In this document: positions 1-8,569 of the stretch, piece after piece
Layout: every line of letters begins with the position of its first letter
Numbering within the stretch: position 1 is the stretch's first letter
Source: Alcaligenes parafaecalis
Lineage (GTDB): Bacteria; Pseudomonadota; Gammaproteobacteria; Burkholderiales; Burkholderiaceae_B
Length of the DNA: 64,000 bases
Direction of reading: 5' to 3'
Assembly: GCF_026344135.1 (NCBI RefSeq)
Contig: NZ_JAPKNA010000004.1
Coordinates: forward strand, 186,001-250,000
Notes under the pieces: model-generated
What the model was told of the DNA's origin: nothing
The model's input: only the letters and a program-made list of their open reading frames with translations
The model's database searches: none
Made by a program: the position numbers and the translations under genes

Positions 1-1
1 C

Positions 2-1216
2 GCCATTGCCGGCAAACTAATGGGCAAGTTCAGCCAGATCCCTGATGGTTTTTTGGGGATATTCCCACCCCCACCCGTCCCAGGGCTCGGCGCCATGGGT
101 GGCTTCAAACTGCAAATTGAAGACAGGGATGGCCTGGGCTTAGAGGCTCTGGTACATGCACAAGGGCAAATTATGGCCAAAGCCATGCAGGCCCCGGAAC
201 TGGCCAATATGCTGGCCAGTTTTCAAACGAATGCTCCCCAACTGGACGTGGAGATTGACCGGGTTAAAGCCAAGACCTTGGGCGTATCAATGACAGACGT
301 ATTCGAGACCTTGCAAATCAATCTGGGCTCGCTGTATGTCAACGACTTCAACCGTTTCGGACGCACCTATCGCGTTATGGCCCAGGCCGATGCGCCGTTC
401 CGCGCCCAGGCCCAAGATATTGGCCTGCTGAAAGTGCGCAGCAACAAAGGCGACATGATTCCCTTGAACGCCTTTGTGACCCTGACCGAAGGCTCCGGCC
501 CGGACCGGGTGATCCGCTACAACGGCTTTCCCTCTGCCGACATCAGTGGCGGCCCGGCCCCTGGCTACTCCTCGGGACAGGCCACGGACGCTATCGAAAA
601 GATCCTTGAAGAAACCTTGCCCGAAGGCATGGTCTACGAATGGACGGACCTGGTCTATCAGGAAAAACAGGCAGGCAACTCTGCCCTGTACATCTTCCCT
701 CTGGCCGTCCTGCTGGCTTTCCTGATTCTGGCCGCGCAATACAACAGTTGGTCCCTGCCCTTTGCTGTCTTGCTGATTGCCCCCATGGCCCTGCTCTCGG
801 CTATAGGCGGTGTCTGGCTGTCCGGCGGCGACAACAACATCTTCACGCAGATTGGTTTTGTGGTGCTGGTCGGGCTGGCCGCCAAAAACGCTATTTTGAT
901 TGTGGAATTTGCCCGCACACAGGAAGAGGCCGGAGCGGATCCCTTGACGGCAGTGCTGGAAGCCGCCCGACTGCGTCTGCGACCAATCCTGATGACTTCA
1001 TTGGCCTTTATCGCTGGCGTAGTACCCCTGATGTTAGCCAGCGGTGCAGGAGCAGAGATGCGCCACGCCATGGGGGTGGCAGTATTTGCCGGCATGCTGG
1101 GCGTCACCCTTTTCGGCCTGCTGCTAACCCCTGTGTTTTACGTGCTGGTGCGCAAACTGGCATTGCGCCGTCAGCATCGCCGGGCCCCTGCCAGCAACGA
1201 CCAGCATCACGCTTGA
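2..1216 (+). CDS. RND efflux pump inner-membrane transporter, C-terminal part (5' end outside window)
   Basis: The reading frame is open from base 2, so the apparent ATG at base 20 is internal: residues before it (AIAGKL) continue the family sequence. About 405 residues remain of a protein usually near 1050. Visible hallmarks of the HAE-1 RND family are the FPPPPVPGLG segment and FKLQIEDR of the porter domain, then a second transmembrane half with GLAAKNAILIVEFA and a terminal helix before a basic tail. These pumps use the proton gradient to expel drugs from periplasm and inner membrane, as part of a tripartite complex. The outer-membrane partner follows 13 bases downstream; the periplasmic adaptor gene is presumably upstream, outside the window. 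The sequence resembles the MexF/OqxB branch, but the substrate cannot be told. Confidence 0.93.
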   Translation, partial: AIAGKLMGKFSQIPDGFLGIFPPPPVPGLGAMGGFKLQIEDRDGLGLEALVHAQGQIMAKAMQAPELANMLASFQTNAPQLDVEIDRVKAKTLGVSMTDVFETLQINLGSLYVNDFNRFGRTYRVMAQADAPFRAQAQDIGLLKVRSNKGDMIPLNAFVTLTEGSGPDRVIRYNGFPSADISGGPAPGYSSGQATDAIEKILEETLPEGMVYEWTDLVYQEKQAGNSALYIFPLAVLLAFLILAAQYNSWSLPFAVLLIAPMALLSAIGGVWLSGGDNNIFTQIGFVVLVGLAAKNAILIVEFARTQEEAGADPLTAVLEAARLRLRPILMTSLAFIAGVVPLMLASGAGAEMRHAMGVAVFAGMLGVTLFGLLLTPVFYVLVRKLALRRQHRRAPASNDQHHA

Positions 1217-1229
1217 AGCAAGGACAACC

Positions 1230-2705
1230 ATGAACATGAATTTCCCCTCCCTGCCCCGCGTGCGACACCTTAGCCCCCTGGCTCTGGCTTTGGTGCTGAC
1301 AGGCTGTACGCTGGCCCCAAAATACGAACGACCGACTGCCCCTATCGAGGCTACGTATCCCGCTTCCCCCATTGCCACAGAAGCGGCTAAGTCTGCAGCA
1401 GTCATCGCTGCAGAAGTTGGCTGGCGCGACTTTTTCAGCGATCCGCTTCTGCAGCAACTGATTGAAATCTCACTGGAGAACAATCGCGACTTTCGCACAG
1501 CAGCATTGAATGTCGAAGCGGCGCAGGCGCTGTATCGCATTCAGCGCGCCAAACTGATGCCAGAACTGGGAGTCGCTGCCCACGGTGTATCCGAGCGCCT
1601 TCCCGCCGAACTGAACTCAGGCGGCACGAGCCAGCTTAATCGTCGTTACGATGTGGGCGGCATCAGCACGGCTTGGGAACTGGATCTGTGGGGCCGCATC
1701 CGTAGTCTGAACGAACAGGCCTTGGCCACCTACCTGGCCCTGAATGAAACACGCATCGCAGCTCAAACCAGCCTGATCGCCGAGCTGGCCAATACGTATC
1801 TGACGCTACGGGCCGACCAGGAGTTGCTGCGCCTGAGCAGCGACACATTGGCAACCCAGCAGCGTTCCTACGAATTGAGTCGCCAGTTAAAAGAGCTGGG
1901 CCATGCCACCCAACTGGACCTGCGCCGGGCGGAGGTCGCCTTGCGACAGGCAGAATCCAGCTATGCCACCTACAGCCGCCAGGCAGCCTTGGACCGCAAC
2001 GCTCTGGTACTACTTTTGGGGCAGCCACTAAGCGCCGAGCTCTCCAGACAACTGGATGAAGCCGCCACGCTGCCGGACCAGATCCTGGTAGCCGATCTGC
2101 CCGGCGGCCTGCCCTCCGATCTGCTCGTTCGCCGACCTGATATCCGGGCAGCCGAACAAACACTTCGAGAGGCTAATGCCAATATCGGTGCAGCACGAGC
2201 CGCTTTTTTTCCCACTATCAGCCTGACAGGGTCCTTAGGGACCGCCAGCGCATCATTAGATGGCCTGTTCGACTCTGGCACACGCGCTTGGAGCTTTCTA
2301 CCCAGTATCAATCTACCCATTTTCAAGGGTGGTGCGCTGCTAGCAAATCTGGAGGTCGCCCATGTGCGCAAACGGATAGAAATCACCCAGTATGAAAAAA
2401 CCATTCAGGTCGCTTTCCGGGAGGTCGCTGATGGATTGGCAAGCAGGAGCCTGCTAGACCAGCAGATCCAGTCCGAGAAGCTGGCGGTCACGGCCAATCT
2501 TGAAGCTCAAACCCTGGCCGAACAGCGTTTCCAAGAAGGCATAGATGACTACCTAAGCGTTCTGGATGCACATCGCAGCCTGTACAGCAGCCAGCAAACA
2601 CTGGTCAGGACACGCCTGGCGCGGCTTAGCAATTTGATTGATCTGTACAAGGCTTTGGGAGGTGGGTGGAAGGAACACACAAACTCGCCAGATCAAAGCA
2701 CTTAG
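1230..2705 (+). CDS. Outer-membrane efflux lipoprotein, NodT/OprM family
   Basis: A 491-residue protein that should form the trimeric outer-membrane exit duct of the RND pump encoded just upstream. The N-terminus has a hydrophobic stretch ending in a lipobox (LTGC, Cys26), so the mature protein is probably lipid-anchored. Two repeats of the OEP family follow: the first contains GWRDFFSDPLL and WELDLWGR, the second SDLLVRRPDIRAAEQ and the PFFPTISLTG-like AAFFPTISLTGS segment. Length is typical. The start at 1230 has a second ATG two codons later, either would give the same lipoprotein. It sits 13 bases after the RND gene stop, so the two are almost certainly co-transcribed. Function by family is strong, drug specificity unknown. 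Confidence 0.93.
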   Translation: MNMNFPSLPRVRHLSPLALALVLTGCTLAPKYERPTAPIEATYPASPIATEAAKSAAVIAAEVGWRDFFSDPLLQQLIEISLENNRDFRTAALNVEAAQALYRIQRAKLMPELGVAAHGVSERLPAELNSGGTSQLNRRYDVGGISTAWELDLWGRIRSLNEQALATYLALNETRIAAQTSLIAELANTYLTLRADQELLRLSSDTLATQQRSYELSRQLKELGHATQLDLRRAEVALRQAESSYATYSRQAALDRNALVLLLGQPLSAELSRQLDEAATLPDQILVADLPGGLPSDLLVRRPDIRAAEQTLREANANIGAARAAFFPTISLTGSLGTASASLDGLFDSGTRAWSFLPSINLPIFKGGALLANLEVAHVRKRIEITQYEKTIQVAFREVADGLASRSLLDQQIQSEKLAVTANLEAQTLAEQRFQEGIDDYLSVLDAHRSLYSSQQTLVRTRLARLSNLIDLYKALGGGWKEHTNSPDQST

Positions 2706-2820
2706 AACATATTTTTTACCAGAGCCAGAGCCGCATATACCTAGTTGCAAGCAATACCCATGCAGCTCTGGCCTTGTACACACACTGTTCCCGCACAGTC
2801 AGGTGAACACTCGGACTACC

Positions 2821-3342
2821 TCAACGGTTCCGACGAGCTCGTTCCTTCACCACATTACTTTCCAGCATCAAGGCCGCCCGGCTGCTTATCCGGTCCAGCA
2901 TGCTGCTCAGTGCCGACATTTCGGCTGCGCTCAGATCCTGAAAGATCTCCTCATTCAAGGAGACAACAATCGGCATGACTTCCTTGTAGCGCTGCATTCC
3001 CAGCTCCGTCACCGAGACATGCACAACACGCGTGTCTTTGGTATCGCGCGTCCGCTTCAGCAAGCCCTTCTCACACAAAGTACTGACCGCCCGCGAACAG
3101 CGTGCCGACTCCAGAGACACCGCCTCAGCCAATGCTGTACCCGTCAGAGCGGGATGCATACAGGCGATAGCCAGAATGCGCCATTCACGGCGAGTGATAT
3201 TGAAGCGCCCCTCGCACAAGCGAATGAAAATCGGGTTGCCAGCCGACCAGGCCCGATAAAGCTGGAACATCATCATGGCCGGAAGCGTAGGAGCCGGAGC
3301 GGCGCTTGCCAAGGCAGAGGAAGACGTGGAGGAACTGGGCAT
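2821..3342 (-). CDS. MarR-family transcriptional regulator
   Basis: A 173-residue protein with a Ser/Ala-rich tail of about 20 residues before a winged helix-turn-helix core (roughly residues 35-140). The core shows FNITRREWRILAIA, the recognition-helix region LAEAVSLESARCSRAVSTLCEKGLLKRTRDTKDTR (seen in pieces) and the wing RVVHVSVTELG, the usual MarR layout. MarR proteins are dimeric repressors that often respond to aromatic acids or phenolics. The start at 3342 is preceded by AAGG at a spacing of 8. It is divergent from a Bug receptor/sulfatase pair, with an 8-bp-arm palindrome between them, so it probably controls that pair and itself. It could instead act on the RND pump ending 115 bases away on the other side. 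Confidence 0.9.
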   Translation of the reverse strand: MPSSSTSSSALASAAPAPTLPAMMMFQLYRAWSAGNPIFIRLCEGRFNITRREWRILAIACMHPALTGTALAEAVSLESARCSRAVSTLCEKGLLKRTRDTKDTRVVHVSVTELGMQRYKEVMPIVVSLNEEIFQDLSAAEMSALSSMLDRISSRAALMLESNVVKERARRNR

Positions 3343-3363
3343 CAGAGGACCTTTAGCCTTAAA

Positions 3364-3386
3364 GATACTTGATTAGAACAAGTATC
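3364..3386. promoter_or_regulatory. Palindromic operator candidate between marR and the Bug/sulfatase genes
   Basis: GATACTTG, seven bases, then CAAGTATC: perfect 8-bp arms in the 100-base divergent spacer. MarR proteins commonly bind palindromes of about this length next to their own gene. The position, 21 bases before the marR start codon and 57 before the Bug gene, would let one site regulate both. The regulator assignment is inference. Confidence 0.6.
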
Positions 3387-3443
3387 CCCCCCCTTGTTAA
3401 GCTGCGGTAAAAACCGATAGAAATCAAAAAAAGGAGACAAATC

Positions 3444-4421
3444 ATGGCCCAGAACCGCCTTCGCGCCACGGTAACAAGCTGTCTGTTATCAGGACTGCTG
3501 TTCACTGGTTTATCCCACGCAGCAAGCCCTATCGAAACCCTGACTGTCGTTGTGCCCTATGCGCCAGGAGGCGCGTCTGATCGGGCCGCACGCATTGTGT
3601 CGGACGGTCTGCACAAGAAACTGGGTATTCCCATTGTGGTCGAGAACAAAACCGGCGCAGGGGGCCGGATTGCCGCCCAGTACGTCAAAAGCACGGCGGC
3701 AGACAAGAATGTGCTGATCTTGGCCAACCCCGCCATCATGGTGGTCGCCCCGCTGGTTTTCAATGACATTCCGTACAAGCCCGGCAGCGACTTTCAAGCG
3801 GTTTCCATGGTGACCGAATATGGCTTTGGGGTGGCCGTATCGGCAGACAGCGACATTAAGACCATGGATCAACTGATCACCTGGGCCAAGGAACATCCCG
3901 GTGCCTTCAATATCGGCGTTCCCGCCACCGGCAGCCTGCCCCACTTCTTTGGACTGATGCTGTCCCAGCAGATTGGCTCCAAGGGCGAGATCATTGGCTA
4001 CCGTGGCTCGGCCCCCGTCATTACCGACCTGATCGGCGGCATTCTGCCCGTGGCCATTGATACGCTAGATGTGCTGACCTCCCAGCACCAGGGCAAACGC
4101 ATCCGTATTCTGGCCACCTCGGGCAGCGAGCGCGAAGCCGCTTTGCCGGACGTCCCCACCCTGAAACAATCCGGCGTTGAACTGGAAGCCTCCGGCTGGA
4201 ATGCTTTCTTCGCCCCCGCCTCCATGCCTGCCGACAAAGTGACCCAACTGGGCGAGGCAATCAAGGAAGTCACCAGCGATCCGGCACTGCAAGAGACGCT
4301 GCTAAAAAATGAATTGGTCCCTGTGTCTGCCAATGCAGAAGAAACCCGCGTCCGCATCGAACAATTCCGCCAGCAATGGGCACCCGTTATTCAGGCCTCC
4401 GGCTTCAAAGTCACGCAATAA
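3444..4421 (+). CDS. Bug-family (TctC) periplasmic solute-binding receptor
   Basis: A 325-residue protein with a signal peptide (hydrophobic core to about residue 26, cleavage after SHA) followed by a classic Bug fold: VVVPYAPGGASDRAARIV near the start of the mature protein, IVVENKTGAGG, and a middle segment GVPATGSLPHF. Bug receptors bind carboxylates or related small acids in the periplasm and are greatly expanded in Burkholderiales, often without a neighbouring TctAB permease, as here. AGGAG lies 9 bases before the ATG. It is followed 18 bases later by a sulfatase-superfamily gene, so the ligand may be a substrate or product of that enzyme. The ligand cannot be predicted from sequence. Confidence 0.93.
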   Translation: MAQNRLRATVTSCLLSGLLFTGLSHAASPIETLTVVVPYAPGGASDRAARIVSDGLHKKLGIPIVVENKTGAGGRIAAQYVKSTAADKNVLILANPAIMVVAPLVFNDIPYKPGSDFQAVSMVTEYGFGVAVSADSDIKTMDQLITWAKEHPGAFNIGVPATGSLPHFFGLMLSQQIGSKGEIIGYRGSAPVITDLIGGILPVAIDTLDVLTSQHQGKRIRILATSGSEREAALPDVPTLKQSGVELEASGWNAFFAPASMPADKVTQLGEAIKEVTSDPALQETLLKNELVPVSANAEETRVRIEQFRQQWAPVIQASGFKVTQ

Positions 4422-4439
4422 ACCAGCAACACAAACGAC

Positions 4440-6002
4440 ATGACACAACGCAAGAACGTCCTGTTCATCATGGCCGATCAGCTACGGGCTGATCATCTGG
4501 CCTGCTATGGGCACCCTCATATTCGTACCCCCAATCTGGATGCACTGGCCGCCAAGGGGGTACGCTTTGAGCGCGCCTTTGTTAACTCCGGAGTCTGCGG
4601 CCCATCCCGCATGAGCTATTACACGGGCCGCTACCCCTCTACCCACGGTGCCACCTGGAACCGCGTGCCCTTGTCGGTAGGCGAAGTCACCATGGGCGAA
4701 TACTTGCGCGCCGGTGGGCACAAGCTGGTGCTGGCGGGCAAAACCCACATCATGGTCGACCACAAAGGGCTGGAACGACTGGCACTGGATGGGGGCAGCG
4801 AGCTGGCCCGCCTGCTTAAAACAGGCGGTTTTGAAGAGATAGACCGCTACGACGGCCACCACGAACCGGGAGAAGAAAGCGGTTACCCGGCGTACCTGCG
4901 ACGCCACGGCTATGAGTCCGATGACCCGTGGACAGATTTTGTCATCTCCGCACGCGGCCCGGATGGAGAGGCGGTCAGTGGCTGGCATATGCGCAATGCC
5001 CGCTACCCCTCTCTGGTGGAAGAAAAGCATTCGGAAACCGCCTACATGACGGACCAGGCCCTATCCTTCATGGAGCGCATGGGGGATGAGCCTTGGGTGC
5101 TGCACCTGAGCTACGTCAAACCACACTGGCCCTATATCGCCCCTGCTCCCTACCACGATATGTACAGCGCCGAGCAATGCTTGCCCGTAGTGCGCAACGA
5201 GGCCGAATTAAACAACGCGCATCCGGTTGTAGAGGCCTACCGCCAGCAAGAAGAATGCGTCAGCTTCTCCAGCGACACCTGTGTGGAGACGGTCCGGCCA
5301 GCCTACCAAGGGCTGATCACCCAATTGGACGACCACCTGGGCCGTTTGTTCGACTTCATGTCCCGCAACGGCCTGATGGACAACACCCTGATCATCTTCA
5401 CCGCCGATCATGGAGACTTTCTGGGAGACCACTGGCTGGGCGAGAAAGAACTGTTCTACGACACCGTGCAGCGGGTTCCTTTCATCGTCTACGATCCGTC
5501 AACAGAAGCAAACGCGACGCGTGGGACGGTCGATGACAGAATGGTCGAAGCGGTCGATGTGCTGCCCACCATGCTCTCCTGGCTGGGCCTGCCACTGGCC
5601 TCGCACCGGCTTGAGGGGCGGGACCTTCAACCCTTGCTACACGGCAAGCAGCCCCCTTGGCGAGACTGCGTGTTCTCCGAACTGGACTACAGCTATCGCC
5701 TGGCACGCGTGATACGCGATAAATCACCGTCCAATGCCAGAGCCTGGTCCCTGCGCAGCGACCGCTGGCGCTATGTGTATTGGCTGGACGAGCCTGAGCA
5801 GCTTTACGACCTGCATGCAGATCCAGAACAGTTCAACGACCTGGGTCGCTCTGCGGAACATGAGCACATACGGGAAGAATGCCGGGAGCGCTTGCTGCAA
5901 TGGTTCACAAGCCTGAAACGCCGTACCACCGTGACGGAAGAAGAAGTCGAACGCGGTACGAATGCGTATAAAAAGGCGGGGGTGTTTTTTGGACAGTGGT
6001 AA
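4440..6002 (+). CDS. Sulfatase-superfamily hydrolase (sulfatase or phosphonate/phosphate ester hydrolase)
   Basis: A 520-residue alkaline-phosphatase-fold enzyme. The active-site motif CGPSR (Cys53 to Arg57) matches the C-x-P-S-R signature whose cysteine becomes formylglycine. Metal ligands are visible: Asp13 in MADQLRAD, and the downstream TADHGDFLGDH (about residues 320-330). There is no signal peptide, so it should act in the cytoplasm, and a formylglycine-generating enzyme or other maturase would be needed. The ADQ form (rather than DD) and the GxY-type context recall the phosphonate monoester hydrolase/phosphodiesterase branch as well as choline-sulfatase-like enzymes; the substrate is therefore open. 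It follows the Bug receptor by 18 bases, presumably in one transcript under the MarR regulator. Confidence 0.88.
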   Translation: MTQRKNVLFIMADQLRADHLACYGHPHIRTPNLDALAAKGVRFERAFVNSGVCGPSRMSYYTGRYPSTHGATWNRVPLSVGEVTMGEYLRAGGHKLVLAGKTHIMVDHKGLERLALDGGSELARLLKTGGFEEIDRYDGHHEPGEESGYPAYLRRHGYESDDPWTDFVISARGPDGEAVSGWHMRNARYPSLVEEKHSETAYMTDQALSFMERMGDEPWVLHLSYVKPHWPYIAPAPYHDMYSAEQCLPVVRNEAELNNAHPVVEAYRQQEECVSFSSDTCVETVRPAYQGLITQLDDHLGRLFDFMSRNGLMDNTLIIFTADHGDFLGDHWLGEKELFYDTVQRVPFIVYDPSTEANATRGTVDDRMVEAVDVLPTMLSWLGLPLASHRLEGRDLQPLLHGKQPPWRDCVFSELDYSYRLARVIRDKSPSNARAWSLRSDRWRYVYWLDEPEQLYDLHADPEQFNDLGRSAEHEHIREECRERLLQWFTSLKRRTTVTEEEVERGTNAYKKAGVFFGQW

Positions 6003-6075
6003 GACAGCAGTGCAAAACCTTTGATGAAGGACAGGTGCTACGGCTTTGAATCCAAGCAGGCATACCAGCGATGGG

Positions 6076-6111
6076 CTGGAGACATCGCGACTCTAACAGC
6101 GGTGTCTCCAG
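6076..6111. terminator. Stem-loop between convergent sulfatase and phosphatase genes
   Basis: CTGGAGACA pairs perfectly with TGTCTCCAG, and an inner CGC/GCG pair shortens the loop. It lies in the 141-base gap between two converging genes. There is no T-run on either side, so it is not a textbook intrinsic terminator; it may act in RNA stability or with Rho. Confidence 0.45.
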
Positions 6112-6143
6112 TAAAGCATTAAGGATTGTCGAACCTCAGGAAC

Positions 6144-7037
6144 TTACTTCAGCAGCTTGTCCTTGATTTTCTGCTGATACTCCGAGGAGACGTTTAAGCC
6201 CTTCGTGACATACTCGTCCATGGAGCCAAAGTTCTTTTCAGCCTCTGCAAAAGAGATCTCGATCCAGTTTTCCTGAACGCCCATAAAAGGGGCAAAGGCA
6301 AGAGCAGCCTGGACACCTTTCTTGTCTACCGTTTTATCAAAACTCTGTTTAATAGACATCACAGAGTAATCGTTAGACAGGAGAAAATCCTGCACGATCA
6401 CATCCCGTGAAACCCCGGCAATATGCAAGAGAATGGCCGAAACCCAGCCCGTTCTATCCTTACCGCCCGAACAATGAAACACTTGTGCGCCATCGCTATC
6501 AGCAATAGACCGTAGGAGTGTTCCTATCTCTTGCCGGGCATGTTGGTCATTACTGATCAAACGGTAAATTTCCTCCGCCCCCGCCAGGGTCTTTTCCGGG
6601 CGCTCAGTAAAACCGGTACGCACACTTTCAACATCATCCCAACCCAACAAGTTCCTGTTCTCCCACTGCGCTCCAGGAATAGGGCTATCTGGATTTAACT
6701 TGATCTCGCCAGGCGTGCGCAAATCATAAATATTTCTTAAATTAAGATCGGCTATTTTCTTCTGATCCTGCTCGCTCAGCTCCAGCGCATTGGATCTAAA
6801 AACAATCCCTTTATTCAGAACTCGACCTTCCTTGGTCTTGTACGCCTCTCCGTCTCCGGCCAAGTCTCGGAAATTATCAGCTTTATCCAAAACAATATTT
6901 CTCTTCACTGCGCCACTTTGGCTTGGGACTTGACTAGCACCCTGAGCATACGCCAATCCAGAAACACCCAACGCAGAACAGGCCAAGACGCTACCAGCCA
7001 GCAAAACCCCAAAAATCTTAGATAATTTCTTGTTCAT
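6144..7037 (-). CDS. Exported tyrosine-type phosphatase (Y_phosphatase3 family)
   Basis: A 297-residue protein with an N-terminal signal peptide (KK, hydrophobic to about residue 30, AYA-Q cleavage) and the cysteine-phosphatase P-loop HCSGGKDRTG at 188-197 (Cys189, Arg195). The segment NFRDLAG (residues 55-61) and FRSNALELS are also typical of the family, whose members dephosphorylate phosphotyrosine and in some cases phosphoinositides. Export points to a periplasmic or secreted role. AGGGGAA sits directly before the ATG. It stands alone: convergent with the sulfatase and 238 bases from the chrA-like gene. The upstream spacer is AT-rich (7080-7150). The natural substrate is unknown. Confidence 0.88.
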   Translation of the reverse strand: MNKKLSKIFGVLLAGSVLACSALGVSGLAYAQGASQVPSQSGAVKRNIVLDKADNFRDLAGDGEAYKTKEGRVLNKGIVFRSNALELSEQDQKKIADLNLRNIYDLRTPGEIKLNPDSPIPGAQWENRNLLGWDDVESVRTGFTERPEKTLAGAEEIYRLISNDQHARQEIGTLLRSIADSDGAQVFHCSGGKDRTGWVSAILLHIAGVSRDVIVQDFLLSNDYSVMSIKQSFDKTVDKKGVQAALAFAPFMGVQENWIEISFAEAEKNFGSMDEYVTKGLNVSSEYQQKIKDKLLK

Positions 7038-7275
7038 TTCCCCTACCCTTTATGGCAATCTCATAGGCCATCAAACAGCCCATAAAAAATGAAAAATTTA
7101 AGCCTTATTAATTAATTTAGACTTAAATTAATTTGATCGTAGGGGATCGGTTTTCTTTCATCTATCCAGTTTCTGCAGGGCTTATCCACATAAAGCAGAA
7201 AACCGCCTTTTCATAGGGAAAACCTCTATCTTCAGCAACGGAAAGCACACGTCGAGACACAAGCAGCCGTTCGTA

Positions 7276-8505
7276 TCAGGACGACATCATCCAAGCTCCA
7301 AATCCTGCTAAAAACACCACAACAGCAGGTGGCACACGCCCTACCGTCAACAAACCAAACAAGAGCAAAGCCAGCCCAAAATCCGCCCGACTGTAAATTG
7401 CACTGGTCCACACCGGGTCATACAAGGCTGCCCCCAGAATGCCAACCACACCCGCATTCACACCGGCCATCGCCGTCCGAATTCCTGCTCTGTGCCGCAA
7501 GCTCTGCCAAAAGGGCAAGACGCCAATCAAAATTAAAACCGCCGGTACAAAAATCACCACTAGTAAAACCAGTCCACCCAGCCATCCATGCAAGGGCCCT
7601 TGAGCAATCGCCCCGATATACGCTGCAAAGGTAAACAACGGTCCCGGAACAGCTTGAGCAGCGCCGTAGCCCACCATCAAATCCGCATTGCTGACTACCC
7701 CGCTGGGCACCACCGAGGCCTGCAACAGAGGCAAGACCACATGCCCGCCTCCAAACACCAAAGCTCCGGAGCGATACACTCCTTCCAGCAGCTGCACCGT
7801 GGACGATCCCATAAGCGCCGCCCACATAGGCAAGGCAATCAACAAGCCTGCAAAGAGCAACAAAGCCGCCATCCCCACCTTGCGAGATACTGGATACACA
7901 TGAGCCTGCGCAGCACCTGTCTGGGCCACATCCAGCTTCCACCAAGCTAGCAGACCCGTGATCACAATAGCGGCCACTTGCCCGAACGCAGAGGGCAGCA
8001 AAAGGCTCAACAAGGCCGCCAAAATCGCCAATGTCGCCCTGCCCCGATCAGGGCATAAAGAACGAGCCATACCCAGCACCGCCTGCGCCACAATCGCTAC
8101 AGCCACAATCTTGAGGCCATGCACCCAAGGAGACTCAGCAACCCCTTGAAGCCCGGCCAAACCCAAGGCAAACAGAATCAGCGCAATTGCCGAGGGCAAA
8201 GTAAAACCTGTCCATGCCGCCAACAAACCCAGCCAGCCCGCACGCCCCAAGCCAATCGCCATTCCCACCTGACTACTGGCCGGTCCGGGCAGGAACTGAC
8301 ACAAGGCGACCAGATCGGAATAGCTGTGCTCATCCAGCCAACGACGACGCTCCACAAACTCTGAACGGAAGTATCCAAGATGCGCGATAGGCCCACCGAA
8401 TGAGGTCAGGCCCAGTTTCAAGAAGGACCAAAAAACCTCCAGAGGCTTGCCCTGCTGAATCGCCACTGGCTGCGGCAAAGGCTTGCTGCTAGAACCATTC
8501 GTCAC
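7276..8505 (-). CDS. chrA: ChrA-family chromate transporter (two-domain)
   Basis: A membrane protein of 409 residues made of two homologous CHR domains. The first carries FLKLGLTSFGGPIAHLGYF, FLPGPASSQVGMAIG and the second the matching FGGGHVVLPLLQ and GYGAAQAVPGPLFTFAAYIG. Long ChrA proteins export chromate, probably in exchange for or driven by the proton gradient; some family members act on other oxyanions. I chose the GTG at 8505 because GGGGGAG lies 8 bases before it; an ATG 16 codons upstream (8553) has no such site and would add an unconserved tail. The neighbouring LysR gene is encoded on the same strand just upstream with its stop at 8570. No chrB is present, so chromate resistance is a family inference. 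Confidence 0.9.
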   Translation of the reverse strand: MTNGSSSKPLPQPVAIQQGKPLEVFWSFLKLGLTSFGGPIAHLGYFRSEFVERRRWLDEHSYSDLVALCQFLPGPASSQVGMAIGLGRAGWLGLLAAWTGFTLPSAIALILFALGLAGLQGVAESPWVHGLKIVAVAIVAQAVLGMARSLCPDRGRATLAILAALLSLLLPSAFGQVAAIVITGLLAWWKLDVAQTGAAQAHVYPVSRKVGMAALLLFAGLLIALPMWAALMGSSTVQLLEGVYRSGALVFGGGHVVLPLLQASVVPSGVVSNADLMVGYGAAQAVPGPLFTFAAYIGAIAQGPLHGWLGGLVLLVVIFVPAVLILIGVLPFWQSLRHRAGIRTAMAGVNAGVVGILGAALYDPVWTSAIYSRADFGLALLLFGLLTVGRVPPAVVVFLAGFGAWMMSS

Positions 8506-8569
8506 CGTTTGAACTCCCCCGAAAGCAATCAGGCCCCGACTACGGTGCGGCACCTGAAATTACTACTCA

